From NCBI GenBank assembly GCA_015057275.1, contig SVEO01000011.1, positions 1 to 64,000 on the forward strand: DNA of 64,000 nucleotides, given 5' to 3'. The position numbers and the translations under genes are program-made. This document shows positions 34,293 to 42,373 of this stretch, piece by piece (within the stretch, counting starts at the first letter, position 1; each line of letters begins with the position of its first letter). Below the pieces are notes generated by a model. It did no database searches. It saw nothing but the letters and a program-made list of their open reading frames with translations, and was not told the origin of the DNA. This DNA comes from Lachnospiraceae bacterium (GTDB taxonomy: Bacteria > Bacillota > Clostridia > Lachnospirales > Lachnospiraceae).

Positions 34293-37200
34293 TTATTTTG
34301 CACCATTCACTTGTTCCGTAAATGCTTCTCGAAGCTCTTTTGCCAGCGCTTGCATCGAATCCTTATCCACCTTCACAACTTTTCGATCATATGTCACCAA
34401 GCCGTTTGTTTCATCTTCAACATCACTGACCTGCGTATACACGGTCGCATTCAGACCGTTTCCAATGCAGGTGATAACCTCATCGCGGTACAGGCCGGTG
34501 AGGGCGGCGGAGAACTTAGCAGTGTCCGTAAATTTACCGTAGCCGTATGTTTTATCAAGGTTAAACGAGTGACCTTCAATCTTGCAGGAGTAGCCGCCAA
34601 ACTCAGAGAGCACTAACGGACGCTGACCGTTGGATTTCAAGGCCAACTTGCGGAAATAAACATGCTCGCTGACAACGTCACTCAAATTTTCCGCGAACCA
34701 GCCGGAGGTGGTGTCCCATACGCGGGTCACATCGAGCGCCTTTAATTCGCCGTAAATACGGTCGGAATCGTACTGGCCCCAGCCCTCATTGAAAATCGTG
34801 TAGTAGCAAACCGACGGATGATTGTAAAGTAGCTGTATGGTTTCAGCGGAATCACTTTCAAATTGTGTGGCGCGGCGCTTGCTTGCACGTTTATCCGGCA
34901 GAGTTTTGATGCCAATCGTCGGCAGCACCGTGTCGGCTACATAGTGGTATTTGCCGCTGTTGACCATATCCTGAAACACAATCATGCCGTATTTATCGCA
35001 GTAGTAGTAAAACAGATCCGGCTCAATCTTGATGTGCTTGCGCAACATATTGAAGCCAAGCTCCTTCATCGTCAATACATCGTAGCGGTAGCCCTCCGGT
35101 GTCGCCGGCAGATAAATGCCGTCGCTGTAATAACCTTGGTCGAGCAGACCGTGGAAGAAATACGGCTTGCCGTTTAAGCAGATGTACGCCTGCGAATTTA
35201 CATTTTCAATCGTAACCGTGCGCAGAGCAAAATAGGATTCAATCTTATCCTCGCCGGCAGACAACGTAAAGGTATAGAGGTACGGGTCCTCCGGCGACCA
35301 CACATGCGGCGCATCCATATGTAAAGTAAACGAGTCGCCGCTCCAGCGGTATTCTTTCTCGCCGGATTCTGTTTGCAATACGAGCACTTTTTCTTCCGCG
35401 CCGCCGATTGTTTCAATTACAACGCTGTCCAGCGACGGTGTAAGTTTCAGTCTCTGAATATAATTCTCCGGCACATGCTCCAACCACACCGGCTGCCAGA
35501 TACCGCTAATCGGCGTATACCACATGCCACCGCGCTTCTTGCATTGCTTGCCGTAAGGCAGTTCCAAATCAAGCGTGTCGGTTACTTCCACAGTCATCGT
35601 GTTGCCGCCGACGGTCACATGTTGCGTAATATCAAAGCGAAACGGCAGATAACCACCCACATGCTCGCCGACAAACATATCATTCACGTATACGCGAGCA
35701 ATCTGATCAACGGCACCGAAGTGTAGCAGCAGATGTCCGTGCATCATATCTTCTGTAACATTAAAGGTTCTGCGGTAAATGTATGCCTCGTCCTCGGCCA
35801 ACGGTCGGTTGATGCCGGAAAGCTCCGATTCCGGCGGAAATGGAACTTTAATTGTACCGAGCATGGTCTCGCTCGAAAAACCATTTTTCTTAACCGCAAG
35901 CTCCCAATCACCGCAAAGTGTGATGAAAGAATCTCGTTTCATCTGCGGGCGCGGATAGGTTTCACCCCAGCCGCCTTCGGACATCTCTTCAAAAGGTGTT
36001 GTCAGTCGTACGGTTCTCACATTACGTGGTTTTGTCAATAGGAGAAGCAGTACTACCGGTACAATCGCCAACAGTGCAGCGAGGAAAATATTGGCATTCG
36101 GCACGAAAGAATACGTACCGTCATTGTTTAAAATCATTTCTGCATTAGCGAGTACGCTCTTACCGATGTATGGACCGGCGATGCCCGGAATCAGTACTTG
36201 TGAGAATATGCGTACGCCCTGCAATCTACCAGCCTTGCCTGACGGTGTCAGGTCGCGGATTCTTGCCCCGAACACTGCCATGCCGGAAAGATAACCGCAC
36301 ATCATAAAGAGGGAGCCGATGAATACAAGTAATGTGGAGCGGCAGAAAAAGAGAATGATGTAGCCTGCCGCCAGCCAACCAAGTGCGATAAACACCGGCG
36401 TGCGGAAACCTTTCTTATCGTACACTTTGCCCCAAAACGCAGTCACAACTGCGGAGATGATGATGGCCGGTGCCATAATAAATACATAATTTACCATGCC
36501 GAGCGACACTTCATAATAGATAATTAGGTATGGCATGAAAATCTGAATTGAAATATTAAAAAGGATAAATGCAAACAGACACAAATATAGCGCCGAATGT
36601 CCTGCAACCGTGGACCGTCGAAAGCCATAAAGTAAGGTCTCAAAATAACCGGCTTCGGATTTTGTAATCGGAGTATCTTTAATAAGAAACATTCCCAACA
36701 CACCAATTACCAGCACAATGCCGCCGATGATGAAGAAAATAGTGCTCCAACTCGCGGATTTTTCTAAATCAAACGCCATAAAACCGCCGAACACAACGAG
36801 AATCGCAACTAACGGCATCATTGAATTAATCCCTTCGGCTGCACCACGGTTGGTCGCATCGGTCGAATCTGTCAGCCACGCGTTAAAAGCTGCATCGTTG
36901 GCGCTGGAGCCAAAGAAGGTCATCACGCAGTCCAAAATAATCGTCAGTGAAACACCGAGGCTGGCCGCGGAAACGGCCATCGGGAAAAACGAACCGAGCC
37001 AGTCGGTACGCAGTAGGGCAAAGCAGAAAATCGAGATGCCCCATAATATGTAACCGCTACAGATAAATAATTTGCGTTTCCCTACCTTGTCGGAAAGTGC
37101 GCCAATCAGCACAGTAGTCAATGTCGCCGTCACTGCACTGGCAGCTACCATCAGCGAGATGTCCGCCGCCGATGCCGCAAACATCTTATAAATAAATACA

Positions 37201-37301
37201 TTAAGATACATGTTTTCCACGACCCAGGCCACTTGCCCTATCAAGCTGAATAAGGTCAGCGCACACCAAAATCGTGGGGAAAGTTTTTGTTTTTCTGTCA
37301 T
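34293..37301 (-). CDS. MFS transporter fused to a glycoside hydrolase family 2 enzyme
   Basis: 1002 aa. Residues 1-440 form a 12-helix MFS transporter (LSDKVGKRKLF loop after helix 2). From about 450, after a YPRPQM segment, comes a GH2 enzyme: sugar-binding jelly-roll (CGDWEL, YIYRRTFNVTE), immunoglobulin-like domain and TIM barrel. The acid/base glutamate is E839 in FNEGWG; the nucleophile is E900 in LSEFGG. Both are intact. GH2 covers beta-galactosidases, glucuronidases and mannosidases; the exact substrate is unclear. A basic segment joins the halves, so the hydrolase should hang in the cytosol and cleave the imported glycoside. GGAGGATG on the minus strand selects the ATG at 37301. Confidence 0.88.
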   Translation of the reverse strand: MTEKQKLSPRFWCALTLFSLIGQVAWVVENMYLNVFIYKMFAASAADISLMVAASAVTATLTTVLIGALSDKVGKRKLFICSGYILWGISIFCFALLRTDWLGSFFPMAVSAASLGVSLTIILDCVMTFFGSSANDAAFNAWLTDSTDATNRGAAEGINSMMPLVAILVVFGGFMAFDLEKSASWSTIFFIIGGIVLVIGVLGMFLIKDTPITKSEAGYFETLLYGFRRSTVAGHSALYLCLFAFILFNISIQIFMPYLIIYYEVSLGMVNYVFIMAPAIIISAVVTAFWGKVYDKKGFRTPVFIALGWLAAGYIILFFCRSTLLVFIGSLFMMCGYLSGMAVFGARIRDLTPSGKAGRLQGVRIFSQVLIPGIAGPYIGKSVLANAEMILNNDGTYSFVPNANIFLAALLAIVPVVLLLLLTKPRNVRTVRLTTPFEEMSEGGWGETYPRPQMKRDSFITLCGDWELAVKKNGFSSETMLGTIKVPFPPESELSGINRPLAEDEAYIYRRTFNVTEDMMHGHLLLHFGAVDQIARVYVNDMFVGEHVGGYLPFRFDITQHVTVGGNTMTVEVTDTLDLELPYGKQCKKRGGMWYTPISGIWQPVWLEHVPENYIQRLKLTPSLDSVVIETIGGAEEKVLVLQTESGEKEYRWSGDSFTLHMDAPHVWSPEDPYLYTFTLSAGEDKIESYFALRTVTIENVNSQAYICLNGKPYFFHGLLDQGYYSDGIYLPATPEGYRYDVLTMKELGFNMLRKHIKIEPDLFYYYCDKYGMIVFQDMVNSGKYHYVADTVLPTIGIKTLPDKRASKRRATQFESDSAETIQLLYNHPSVCYYTIFNEGWGQYDSDRIYGELKALDVTRVWDTTSGWFAENLSDVVSEHVYFRKLALKSNGQRPLVLSEFGGYSCKIEGHSFNLDKTYGYGKFTDTAKFSAALTGLYRDEVITCIGNGLNATVYTQVSDVEDETNGLVTYDRKVVKVDKDSMQALAKELREAFTEQVNGAK

Positions 37302-37338
37302 ATCATCCTCCGAGCGTAAAAAGTGAAATATTGGAATT

Positions 37339-37368
37339 ATTATACTACATTTTATCGGAGTTTCACAA
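37339..37368 (-). promoter_or_regulatory. Promoter of the MFS-GH2 gene
   Basis: On the minus strand, TTGTGA (37368-37363), an 18-bp spacer and TATAAT (37344-37339). Confidence 0.5.
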
Positions 37369-37445
37369 TGATTTTTATGAAACAAAAAGACGAAATTGGA
37401 CATTCAAAGCATGTCACAATAAAATTAAGTTATTAAAAATATACC

Positions 37446-37474
37446 TTGACATCTTAGATGCCGAGGTATACAAT
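37446..37474 (+). promoter_or_regulatory. Promoter of the arsR/metal-efflux operon
   Basis: TTGACA (37446-37451), a 17-bp spacer and TACAAT (37469-37474). Confidence 0.75.
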
Positions 37475-37477
37475 ACG

Positions 37478-37503
37478 AACATATGAATGATTGTTCATAT
37501 GTT
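37478..37503 (+). promoter_or_regulatory. ArsR/SmtB-type operator
   Basis: A perfect 10-bp inverted repeat (AACATATGAA and TTCATATGTT) around six bases, four bases after the -10 box. It has the ATATGAA-N6-TTCATAT form of CadC/SmtB operators, which fits autorepression by the first gene. Confidence 0.85.
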
Positions 37504-37577
37504 GATGAAATAGAAGCGAAATTCATGCCATCGAGAGAAGGAACGTAAGAAAATTTGCTTTGGTTTGGAGGTATGTT

Positions 37578-37943
37578 ATGGAAAATACAAATTGTTGCGT
37601 TGAGCATTGCGAACTGACCCATGTTCACGAGGAGGCGGTGCAGAAGGCGGTGGCGCATATCCCGGCAGATGAAGTGCTTTACGACCTTGCCGAGTTTTAT
37701 AAAGTGTTTGCGGATTCTACGCGAATTAAGATTTTATACGTGTTGTTACAGCAGGAGATGTGCGTATGTGACTTAAGCGAGATTTTGCATGTTAGTCAGT
37801 CAGCGATTTCTCATCAGTTGCGTATGTTAAAGCAGATGCGGCTGGTAAAGTTCCGCAGAGAGGGCAAGACTGTATTTTATTCCCTGTCAGATAATCATAT
37901 CGAATCCATTCTCAATCAGGGATTACAGCATATTAACGAGTAG
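37578..37943 (+). CDS. ArsR/SmtB-family metal-sensing repressor (CadC-like)
   Basis: 121-aa winged-helix repressor. The metal-box EMCVCDLSEIL contains C62 and C64 and is followed by the recognition helix (SQSAISHQLRML). N-terminal cysteines C6, C7 and C11 match the extra ligands of the alpha3N (CadC) type, which senses Cd, Pb or Zn. GGAGG upstream selects the ATG at 37578. It heads an operon with an HMA protein and a P1B ATPase and faces a strong operator. Confidence 0.92.
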   Translation: MENTNCCVEHCELTHVHEEAVQKAVAHIPADEVLYDLAEFYKVFADSTRIKILYVLLQQEMCVCDLSEILHVSQSAISHQLRMLKQMRLVKFRREGKTVFYSLSDNHIESILNQGLQHINE

Positions 37944-37989
37944 ACTATATTACATTAAAAATAAAGTCGCAGATGGCGAGGAGGATAGG

Positions 37990-38211
37990 ATGAAGAAAAC
38001 ATATTTGTTGGAAGAATTAGGATGTGCGCATTGCGCTGCAAAGATGGAAACTGCAATTGCAAAGCTTGACGGTGTGAACGAAGTTGTCATTAATTTTATG
38101 ACAAGAAAGATGACCATCGATGCACAGGATGACAAGTTTGAGGAAGTAATCGCTCAGGCAAAGAAGAAGATTGCCAAAATCGAGCGTGATGTAGTAGTAA
38201 AGGAATTATAG
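37990..38211 (+). CDS. Stand-alone heavy-metal-associated (HMA) domain protein
   Basis: A 73-aa ferredoxin-like HMA domain with the metal-binding GCAHC motif (C12, C15). It resembles the N-terminal metal-binding domain of CadA/ZntA ATPases, which the next gene lacks. The stop is three bases before that gene, so the two probably work as a split pump. GGAGGATAGG precedes the start. Confidence 0.9.
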   Translation: MKKTYLLEELGCAHCAAKMETAIAKLDGVNEVVINFMTRKMTIDAQDDKFEEVIAQAKKKIAKIERDVVVKEL

Positions 38212-38214
38212 GAT

Positions 38215-40116
38215 ATGACAAAGAAGCAAAAACGTGCGAGAAACCGCATTATTCATGCGTTTCTGCTGTTTCTTGTCGCATTATTCATAACGCCCGAGGT
38301 AATTCAGTGCCTTATGAGTGTTTCAGACAGCACAGCGGGTACGATTTCGCTCTGCTTATATTTGATTGCATATTTTGCGATTGGCGGAGACGTAGTAAAG
38401 AAGGCTGCGCAAAATATTTTCGGCGGACAGATTTTCGATGAGAATTTTCTGATGACATTAGCGACGGTCGGAGCATTCTTTGTCGGCGAGTATCCGGAAG
38501 CGGTAGCAGTTATGCTATTTTATCAGGTAGGTGAGCTATTTCAGTCGTATGCGGTTGATAAGTCAAGAAAATCGATTGCTGAGATGATGGATATTTGTCC
38601 GGAATACGCAAACCTTATGCAGGATGACAAGACTGTGCAGGTGGCACCGCAGACATTAAAAATCGGCGACGTGATTGTTGTGAAGCCGGGGGAGAAAATC
38701 CCGGTCGATGGTACGGTGCTTGCCGGCCAAAGTACGCTTGATACATCGGCTTTGACAGGTGAGAGCGTGCCGAGCGAGGTGCTTGCAGGCAATATAGTTT
38801 ACAGTGGCTCGGTAAATCAAGCGGGCATGCTGGAAATCCGTGTGGATGTATTATATGAGAACAGTACGGTAAAGAAAATTCTTGATTTGGTGGAGAATGC
38901 CGGTGCCAGAAAGGCAAAAACGGAGAAATTTATTACTAAATTCGCCCGTGTGTATACACCGGCGGTTGTGATGGTAGCAGTATTACTGGCAGTGGTACCG
39001 TCCCTGATGGTCGGTAATCCGTCCGAGTGGATTTACCGTGCACTGACATTTTTGGTAATCTCCTGTCCATGTGCGCTCGTAATCTCGGTGCCGATGAGCT
39101 TCTTTGCAGGACTTGGCGCAGCATCAAAACGAGGCATTCTGATTAAGGGGAGCAATTATCTAGAACTGTTGGGTCAGTGTAAAACATTTGTGTTTGATAA
39201 GACCGGCACCTTGACGAAGGGAAATTTCGCTGTCACAAAGTGCTTCCTCGGCGCAGCGGCTTCGGAAAGTGAGTTATTGACGATTGCAGCGGGTTTGGAA
39301 AAATATTCGAATCATCCGATTGCAAAGTCCATCTGTGAGGCGGCAAAAAAAGCGGAGGCGAGTGATGCTGAAAAAGTATTTGCGGATGATTTGCATGTGA
39401 GCGAACAGGCCGGTTTCGGTATGGAGACATGCGTGAGTGACGATATCTATGTGGCGGGCAATCTGCGTCTGATGAGAAAATATCAGGTGGAAGTGCCAAA
39501 GTTAGAGGGTGTCGGCACATTCGTTTATGTTGCGAAAAATCAGACCTACTTAGGTGCAGTGTTGATTCAGGATGAATTAAAAGAGACATCGGCAGCAGCA
39601 ATTGCCGAACTTGCGAAAACTGGTGTAACGGAATTAACGATGCTCACCGGCGACCGCAGAGAAATTGCGGAGGAAGTTGGTAAAAAGCTTGGCATTCGCA
39701 CCATTTTTGCAGATTTACTGCCGAACGATAAAATGGCGCATGTGGAAAGTATGTTAGCGAAGCTTTCCGACAATGAAAAACTGGCATTCGTCGGTGATGG
39801 TATGAATGATGCGCCTGTGCTCGCTAGAGCGGATGTCGGTATTGCGATGGGCGGGATTGGTTCTGATGCGGCGATAGAAGCTGCAGATGTGGTATTGATG
39901 AAGGATAATCCAATGGATTTGGTCATTGCCAGAAGAATTTCCGGTAAGACAATGGCGATTGTAAAGCAAAATATTTGGTTTGCCATTGGTATCAAATTGC
40001 TTGTACTGTTTTTCGCAGCGCTCGGTTTTGCATCCATGTGGGCGGCAGTATTTGCTGATGTCGGTGTGGCTGTGTTGGCAATTTTAAATGCGTTGCGGGC
40101 AATGCATCTGAAATAA
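38215..40116 (+). CDS. P1B-type Cd/Zn/Pb-exporting ATPase
   Basis: A 633-aa P-type ATPase. Seen: TGES (181-184), the CPC metal motif (C284-P285-C286), the phosphorylated D328 in FDKTGT, and GDGMNDAP in the P domain. The last helices contain the conserved lysine (IKLLVLF) and aspartate (FADVGVA) of the Zn/Cd/Pb subgroup. The usual N-terminal HMA domain is absent and encoded by the preceding gene. Likely induced when the upstream ArsR-type repressor binds metal. Confidence 0.94.
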   Translation: MTKKQKRARNRIIHAFLLFLVALFITPEVIQCLMSVSDSTAGTISLCLYLIAYFAIGGDVVKKAAQNIFGGQIFDENFLMTLATVGAFFVGEYPEAVAVMLFYQVGELFQSYAVDKSRKSIAEMMDICPEYANLMQDDKTVQVAPQTLKIGDVIVVKPGEKIPVDGTVLAGQSTLDTSALTGESVPSEVLAGNIVYSGSVNQAGMLEIRVDVLYENSTVKKILDLVENAGARKAKTEKFITKFARVYTPAVVMVAVLLAVVPSLMVGNPSEWIYRALTFLVISCPCALVISVPMSFFAGLGAASKRGILIKGSNYLELLGQCKTFVFDKTGTLTKGNFAVTKCFLGAAASESELLTIAAGLEKYSNHPIAKSICEAAKKAEASDAEKVFADDLHVSEQAGFGMETCVSDDIYVAGNLRLMRKYQVEVPKLEGVGTFVYVAKNQTYLGAVLIQDELKETSAAAIAELAKTGVTELTMLTGDRREIAEEVGKKLGIRTIFADLLPNDKMAHVESMLAKLSDNEKLAFVGDGMNDAPVLARADVGIAMGGIGSDAAIEAADVVLMKDNPMDLVIARRISGKTMAIVKQNIWFAIGIKLLVLFFAALGFASMWAAVFADVGVAVLAILNALRAMHLK

Positions 40117-40129
40117 AATACGAAACAAA

Positions 40130-40168
40130 AAAGAATCGGGTTGTATTACACAAACCGGTTCTTTTTTT
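40130..40168. terminator. Terminator shared by the ATPase gene and the DUF4250 gene
   Basis: AAGAATCGG pairs with CCGGTTCTT, with inner TTGT/ACAA, and a T7 run on the plus strand. The DUF4250 stop codon lies inside it. Confidence 0.75.
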
Positions 40169-40325
40169 CGTCGTATTCATAATTGATGCTGGCAAGCTTG
40201 TCTAAAATCTCATTTTCTCCTATATTTGCAGCCTTACAGAAATCAGCAAGTGAAGAATAAAAGTCGCGCAATTGCGTGTTAACATAGCTTAAAAGCATCA
40301 CCGGGTCCTTTGGTACAATCATCAT
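40146..40325 (-). CDS. DUF4250-family small protein (59 aa)
   Basis: Begins MMIVPKDPVMLLSYVNTQLRD and ends YEYDEKKNRFV. The PKDPxMLLSxVNxxLRDxYxS start and INYEYDE end match the DUF4250 family as I remember it. It is soluble and helical with unknown function. AAAGGCGG on the minus strand lies ten bases upstream of the ATG at 40325; a second ATG (40322) follows directly. Confidence 0.8.
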   Translation of the reverse strand: MMIVPKDPVMLLSYVNTQLRDFYSSLADFCKAANIGENEILDKLASINYEYDEKKNRFV

Positions 40326-40396
40326 TTGTGTCCGCCTTTCATAAGATTAATTACCTATGGAATATATATCACATTAAAAAGAAGATTGCAAGAGGG

Positions 40397-40425
40397 TTGA
40401 AATATTCAAAGAATTCTGTTAAAGT
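40397..40425 (+). promoter_or_regulatory. Promoter of the COG2426 gene
   Basis: TTGAAA (40397-40402), a 17-bp spacer and TAAAGT (40420-40425). Confidence 0.45.
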
Positions 40426-40490
40426 AATTGATGGTTTTGAAAAATAACATTGCGCATGTGATGCGGAGATTTAGGGAGAAAGGGATTATT

Positions 40491-40994
40491 ATGGTAGAAG
40501 AACTTGTCAATTGGTTTATGACAGTGCTCGGAGGTATGCCGCGCGATATCATCATTTTTGTTATTTCGCTGTTCCCGATTTTGGAGCTGCGCGGCGGGTT
40601 GATTGCAGCAGCCTTACTTGGGGTGCCGATTGTACGCGCCATTATTATCTGTGTGATAGGTAACATACTGCCGATTCCGTTTATTTTGTTGCTGATTAAG
40701 AAGATTTTTGTTTTGATGAAAAAGGTAAAATTTCTTGTGCCAATGGTGGAATGGCTGGAGAATAAAGCCATGGGCAAGAGTGAAAAGGTACAGAAATATG
40801 AGTTTTGGGGCTTGATGCTTTTTGTCGGCATTCCGCTGCCGGGAACCGGCGCATGGACCGGCGCGCTGATTGCGGCATTGCTGGATGTGAAATTCAGTAA
40901 AGCAATTACAGCTATCCTTTGCGGAATTGTACTTGCTACTATTATTATGTGTACCATTACTTACTTAATTCCATATCTTGTCACATTGCTGTAA
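40491..40994 (+). CDS. COG2426 small membrane protein (putative small multidrug export)
   Basis: A 167-aa protein with four or five hydrophobic helices. Family motifs are FPILELRGGLIAAALLGVP (near 25-43) and MLFVGIPLPGTGAWTGALIAALL (near 115-137). The multidrug annotation of this family has little direct support, so the substrate is open. GAAAGGG upstream selects the ATG at 40491 over an ATG 63 bases earlier. Confidence 0.85.
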   Translation: MVEELVNWFMTVLGGMPRDIIIFVISLFPILELRGGLIAAALLGVPIVRAIIICVIGNILPIPFILLLIKKIFVLMKKVKFLVPMVEWLENKAMGKSEKVQKYEFWGLMLFVGIPLPGTGAWTGALIAALLDVKFSKAITAILCGIVLATIIMCTITYLIPYLVTLL

Positions 40995-40998
40995 TAGG

Positions 40999-41027
40999 TT
41001 GCAATTTGACAGGATATTTGGTATGAT
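40999..41027 (+). promoter_or_regulatory. Promoter of the anchored protein gene
   Basis: TTGCAA (40999-41004), a 17-bp spacer and TATGAT (41022-41027). Confidence 0.55.
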
Positions 41028-41058
41028 AAAGTCAGACCGAGTGAAAGGATGATTACTT

Positions 41059-41799
41059 ATGAAAAAAAAGCTAGCCCTGACGAGACAGCAGCGAATGGTA
41101 ATTAGTGTTGTGCTAGTCGCGATTTTGCTGATATTTGTTGTTTGGTTAGTTTGGCCGCAAAAGAAAGATACAGACAAAACACCGTTATCGGGGGGCGAGG
41201 CAGGAAATGCAGTGGCGACAAACACTGATGTTTCAACGACACCGGAGGTAATTACCGGTAATGCTCAGAATACAGGAAATACCGGAAATCCGCTGCAGAC
41301 AGAAGCCATCCCGGAAGTTCACACGCTGATAGAGACGTATTTTAATGCGATGCGTGCGGGAAATAAAGAGCAGTTGTCCTCTATTTTGGATGTGATAGAT
41401 GATGATGTGGAAGCGAACATTGCTTTTGACACACAGTATATTGAGGCTTATGAGAATATCGTATGTTACACGCAGGAAGGCATCGAGGATGGCAGTTATG
41501 TTGTGTACGCATATTGTGATATTAAGTTTGTGAACATTGATACCCTTGCACCGTCTATTTCCATTATGTATGTTGTACAAGATGCAGTATCTGGAAACTA
41601 TTATATACATAACGGTATCGGTGAGACCGAGATTGCTGCTTATGTGGAGGAGCTGACTACGAGTTCGGATGTTGTGGCACTTTTTGCCGATGTAGATGCG
41701 GCGTTGACCGAAGCTTGCGAGAGCGATGAGGCACTTGCGCTATTCTGTCAGAGTCTGCAGGCAAACGAATCCGGTGAGATTATCGTCGGTGTTGAGTAA
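41059..41799 (+). CDS. N-terminally anchored extracytoplasmic protein with NTF2-like domain
   Basis: 246 aa: basic start, one transmembrane helix (about 13-32, VISVVLVAILLIFVVWLV), a Thr/Asn/Gly-rich linker (40-85) and an alpha+beta globular part (85-245, HTLIETYFNAMRAGNKEQL) reminiscent of NTF2-like folds. There is no lipobox and no catalytic motif. Function unknown. GAAAGGATG precedes the ATG; it is monocistronic, between its own promoter and a terminator. Confidence 0.75.
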   Translation: MKKKLALTRQQRMVISVVLVAILLIFVVWLVWPQKKDTDKTPLSGGEAGNAVATNTDVSTTPEVITGNAQNTGNTGNPLQTEAIPEVHTLIETYFNAMRAGNKEQLSSILDVIDDDVEANIAFDTQYIEAYENIVCYTQEGIEDGSYVVYAYCDIKFVNIDTLAPSISIMYVVQDAVSGNYYIHNGIGETEIAAYVEELTTSSDVVALFADVDAALTEACESDEALALFCQSLQANESGEIIVGVE

Positions 41800-41820
41800 A
41801 TTTTAATTATTTTAAATTCA

Positions 41821-41854
41821 AAAAGAATGTGACTCTTGTCACATTCTTTTTTGA
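41821..41854 (+). terminator. Terminator after the anchored protein gene
   Basis: AAAAAGAATGTGAC (41821-41834) pairs perfectly with GTCACATTCTTTTTT (41839-41853) around a TCTT loop. Confidence 0.9.
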
Positions 41855-41883
41855 TGGATTTTCCATAGGTTGAAAAAGTTACC

Positions 41884-41913
41884 TGTTTATTCGACAATTA
41901 TTTTCACATACTA
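41884..41913 (+). promoter_or_regulatory. Sigma-G promoter of the SASP gene
   Basis: TGTTTA (41884-41889), a 17-bp spacer and an exact CATACTA (41907-41913), 60 bases before the SASP start. Confidence 0.7.
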
Positions 41914-41972
41914 GCATTGTAACAAAAAACACGGCGGAAATATAAGCCGCCAAGCAAATGGAGGTATGAAAA

Positions 41973-42182
41973 ATGAGTAACACATCTTCGAACAGAACAA
42001 ATGTGCCTGAAGCAAAGAGCGCAATGAACAGATTTAAAATGGAAGTAGCAAACGAACTTGGTGTTCCTTTAACAGACGGCTACAACGGTAACTTAACATC
42101 TGCTCAGAATGGTTCCGTAGGCGGTTATATGGTTAAGAAAATGATCGAAGCTCAGGAGCGTCAGATGGCTCAGCAGCAGTAA
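41973..42182 (+). CDS. Alpha/beta-type small acid-soluble spore protein
   Basis: A 69-aa DNA-binding protein that coats and protects forespore DNA. Both family motifs are seen: the GPR protease site region MEVANELGV (E24) and the second helix-turn region (YNGNLTSAQNGSVGGYMVKKMI). TGGAGG precedes the ATG. It has its own sigma-G promoter and is followed by two hairpins. Confidence 0.96.
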   Translation: MSNTSSNRTNVPEAKSAMNRFKMEVANELGVPLTDGYNGNLTSAQNGSVGGYMVKKMIEAQERQMAQQQ

Positions 42183-42201
42183 CTAACTGCGCAAGAGTAC
42201 T

Positions 42202-42276
42202 CGCTAAATAAATTTTAGCGACAAAGTAAAAGGCTGTTTTCAGTTTCCGACAGGGAAGGTGGAAGCAGCCTTTTTG
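42202..42276 (+). terminator. Tandem hairpins after the SASP gene
   Basis: First stem TCGCTAAA/TTTTAGCGA (42202-42221). The second is AAAGGCTG (42230-42237) with CAGCCTTTTT (42267-42276), a stem with a long loop and a T tail. Confidence 0.7.
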
Positions 42277-42299
42277 TATGGCAGTGGTAGAAAAATAAG

Positions 42300-42328
42300 T
42301 TGCGTAAAGGATAAATTTGTAATATGAT
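42300..42328 (+). promoter_or_regulatory. Promoter of the CLC gene
   Basis: TTGCGT (42300-42305), a 17-bp spacer and TATGAT (42323-42328). Confidence 0.5.
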
Positions 42329-42373
42329 ACAACTCGATAATACAGTTCTATTTTAACAGAAAGTGTGAAAAGA

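Noticed and set aside
42277-42373. Fluoride riboswitch ahead of the CLC gene
   Set aside because: The conserved pseudoknot core sequences are not present; only a promoter is visible.
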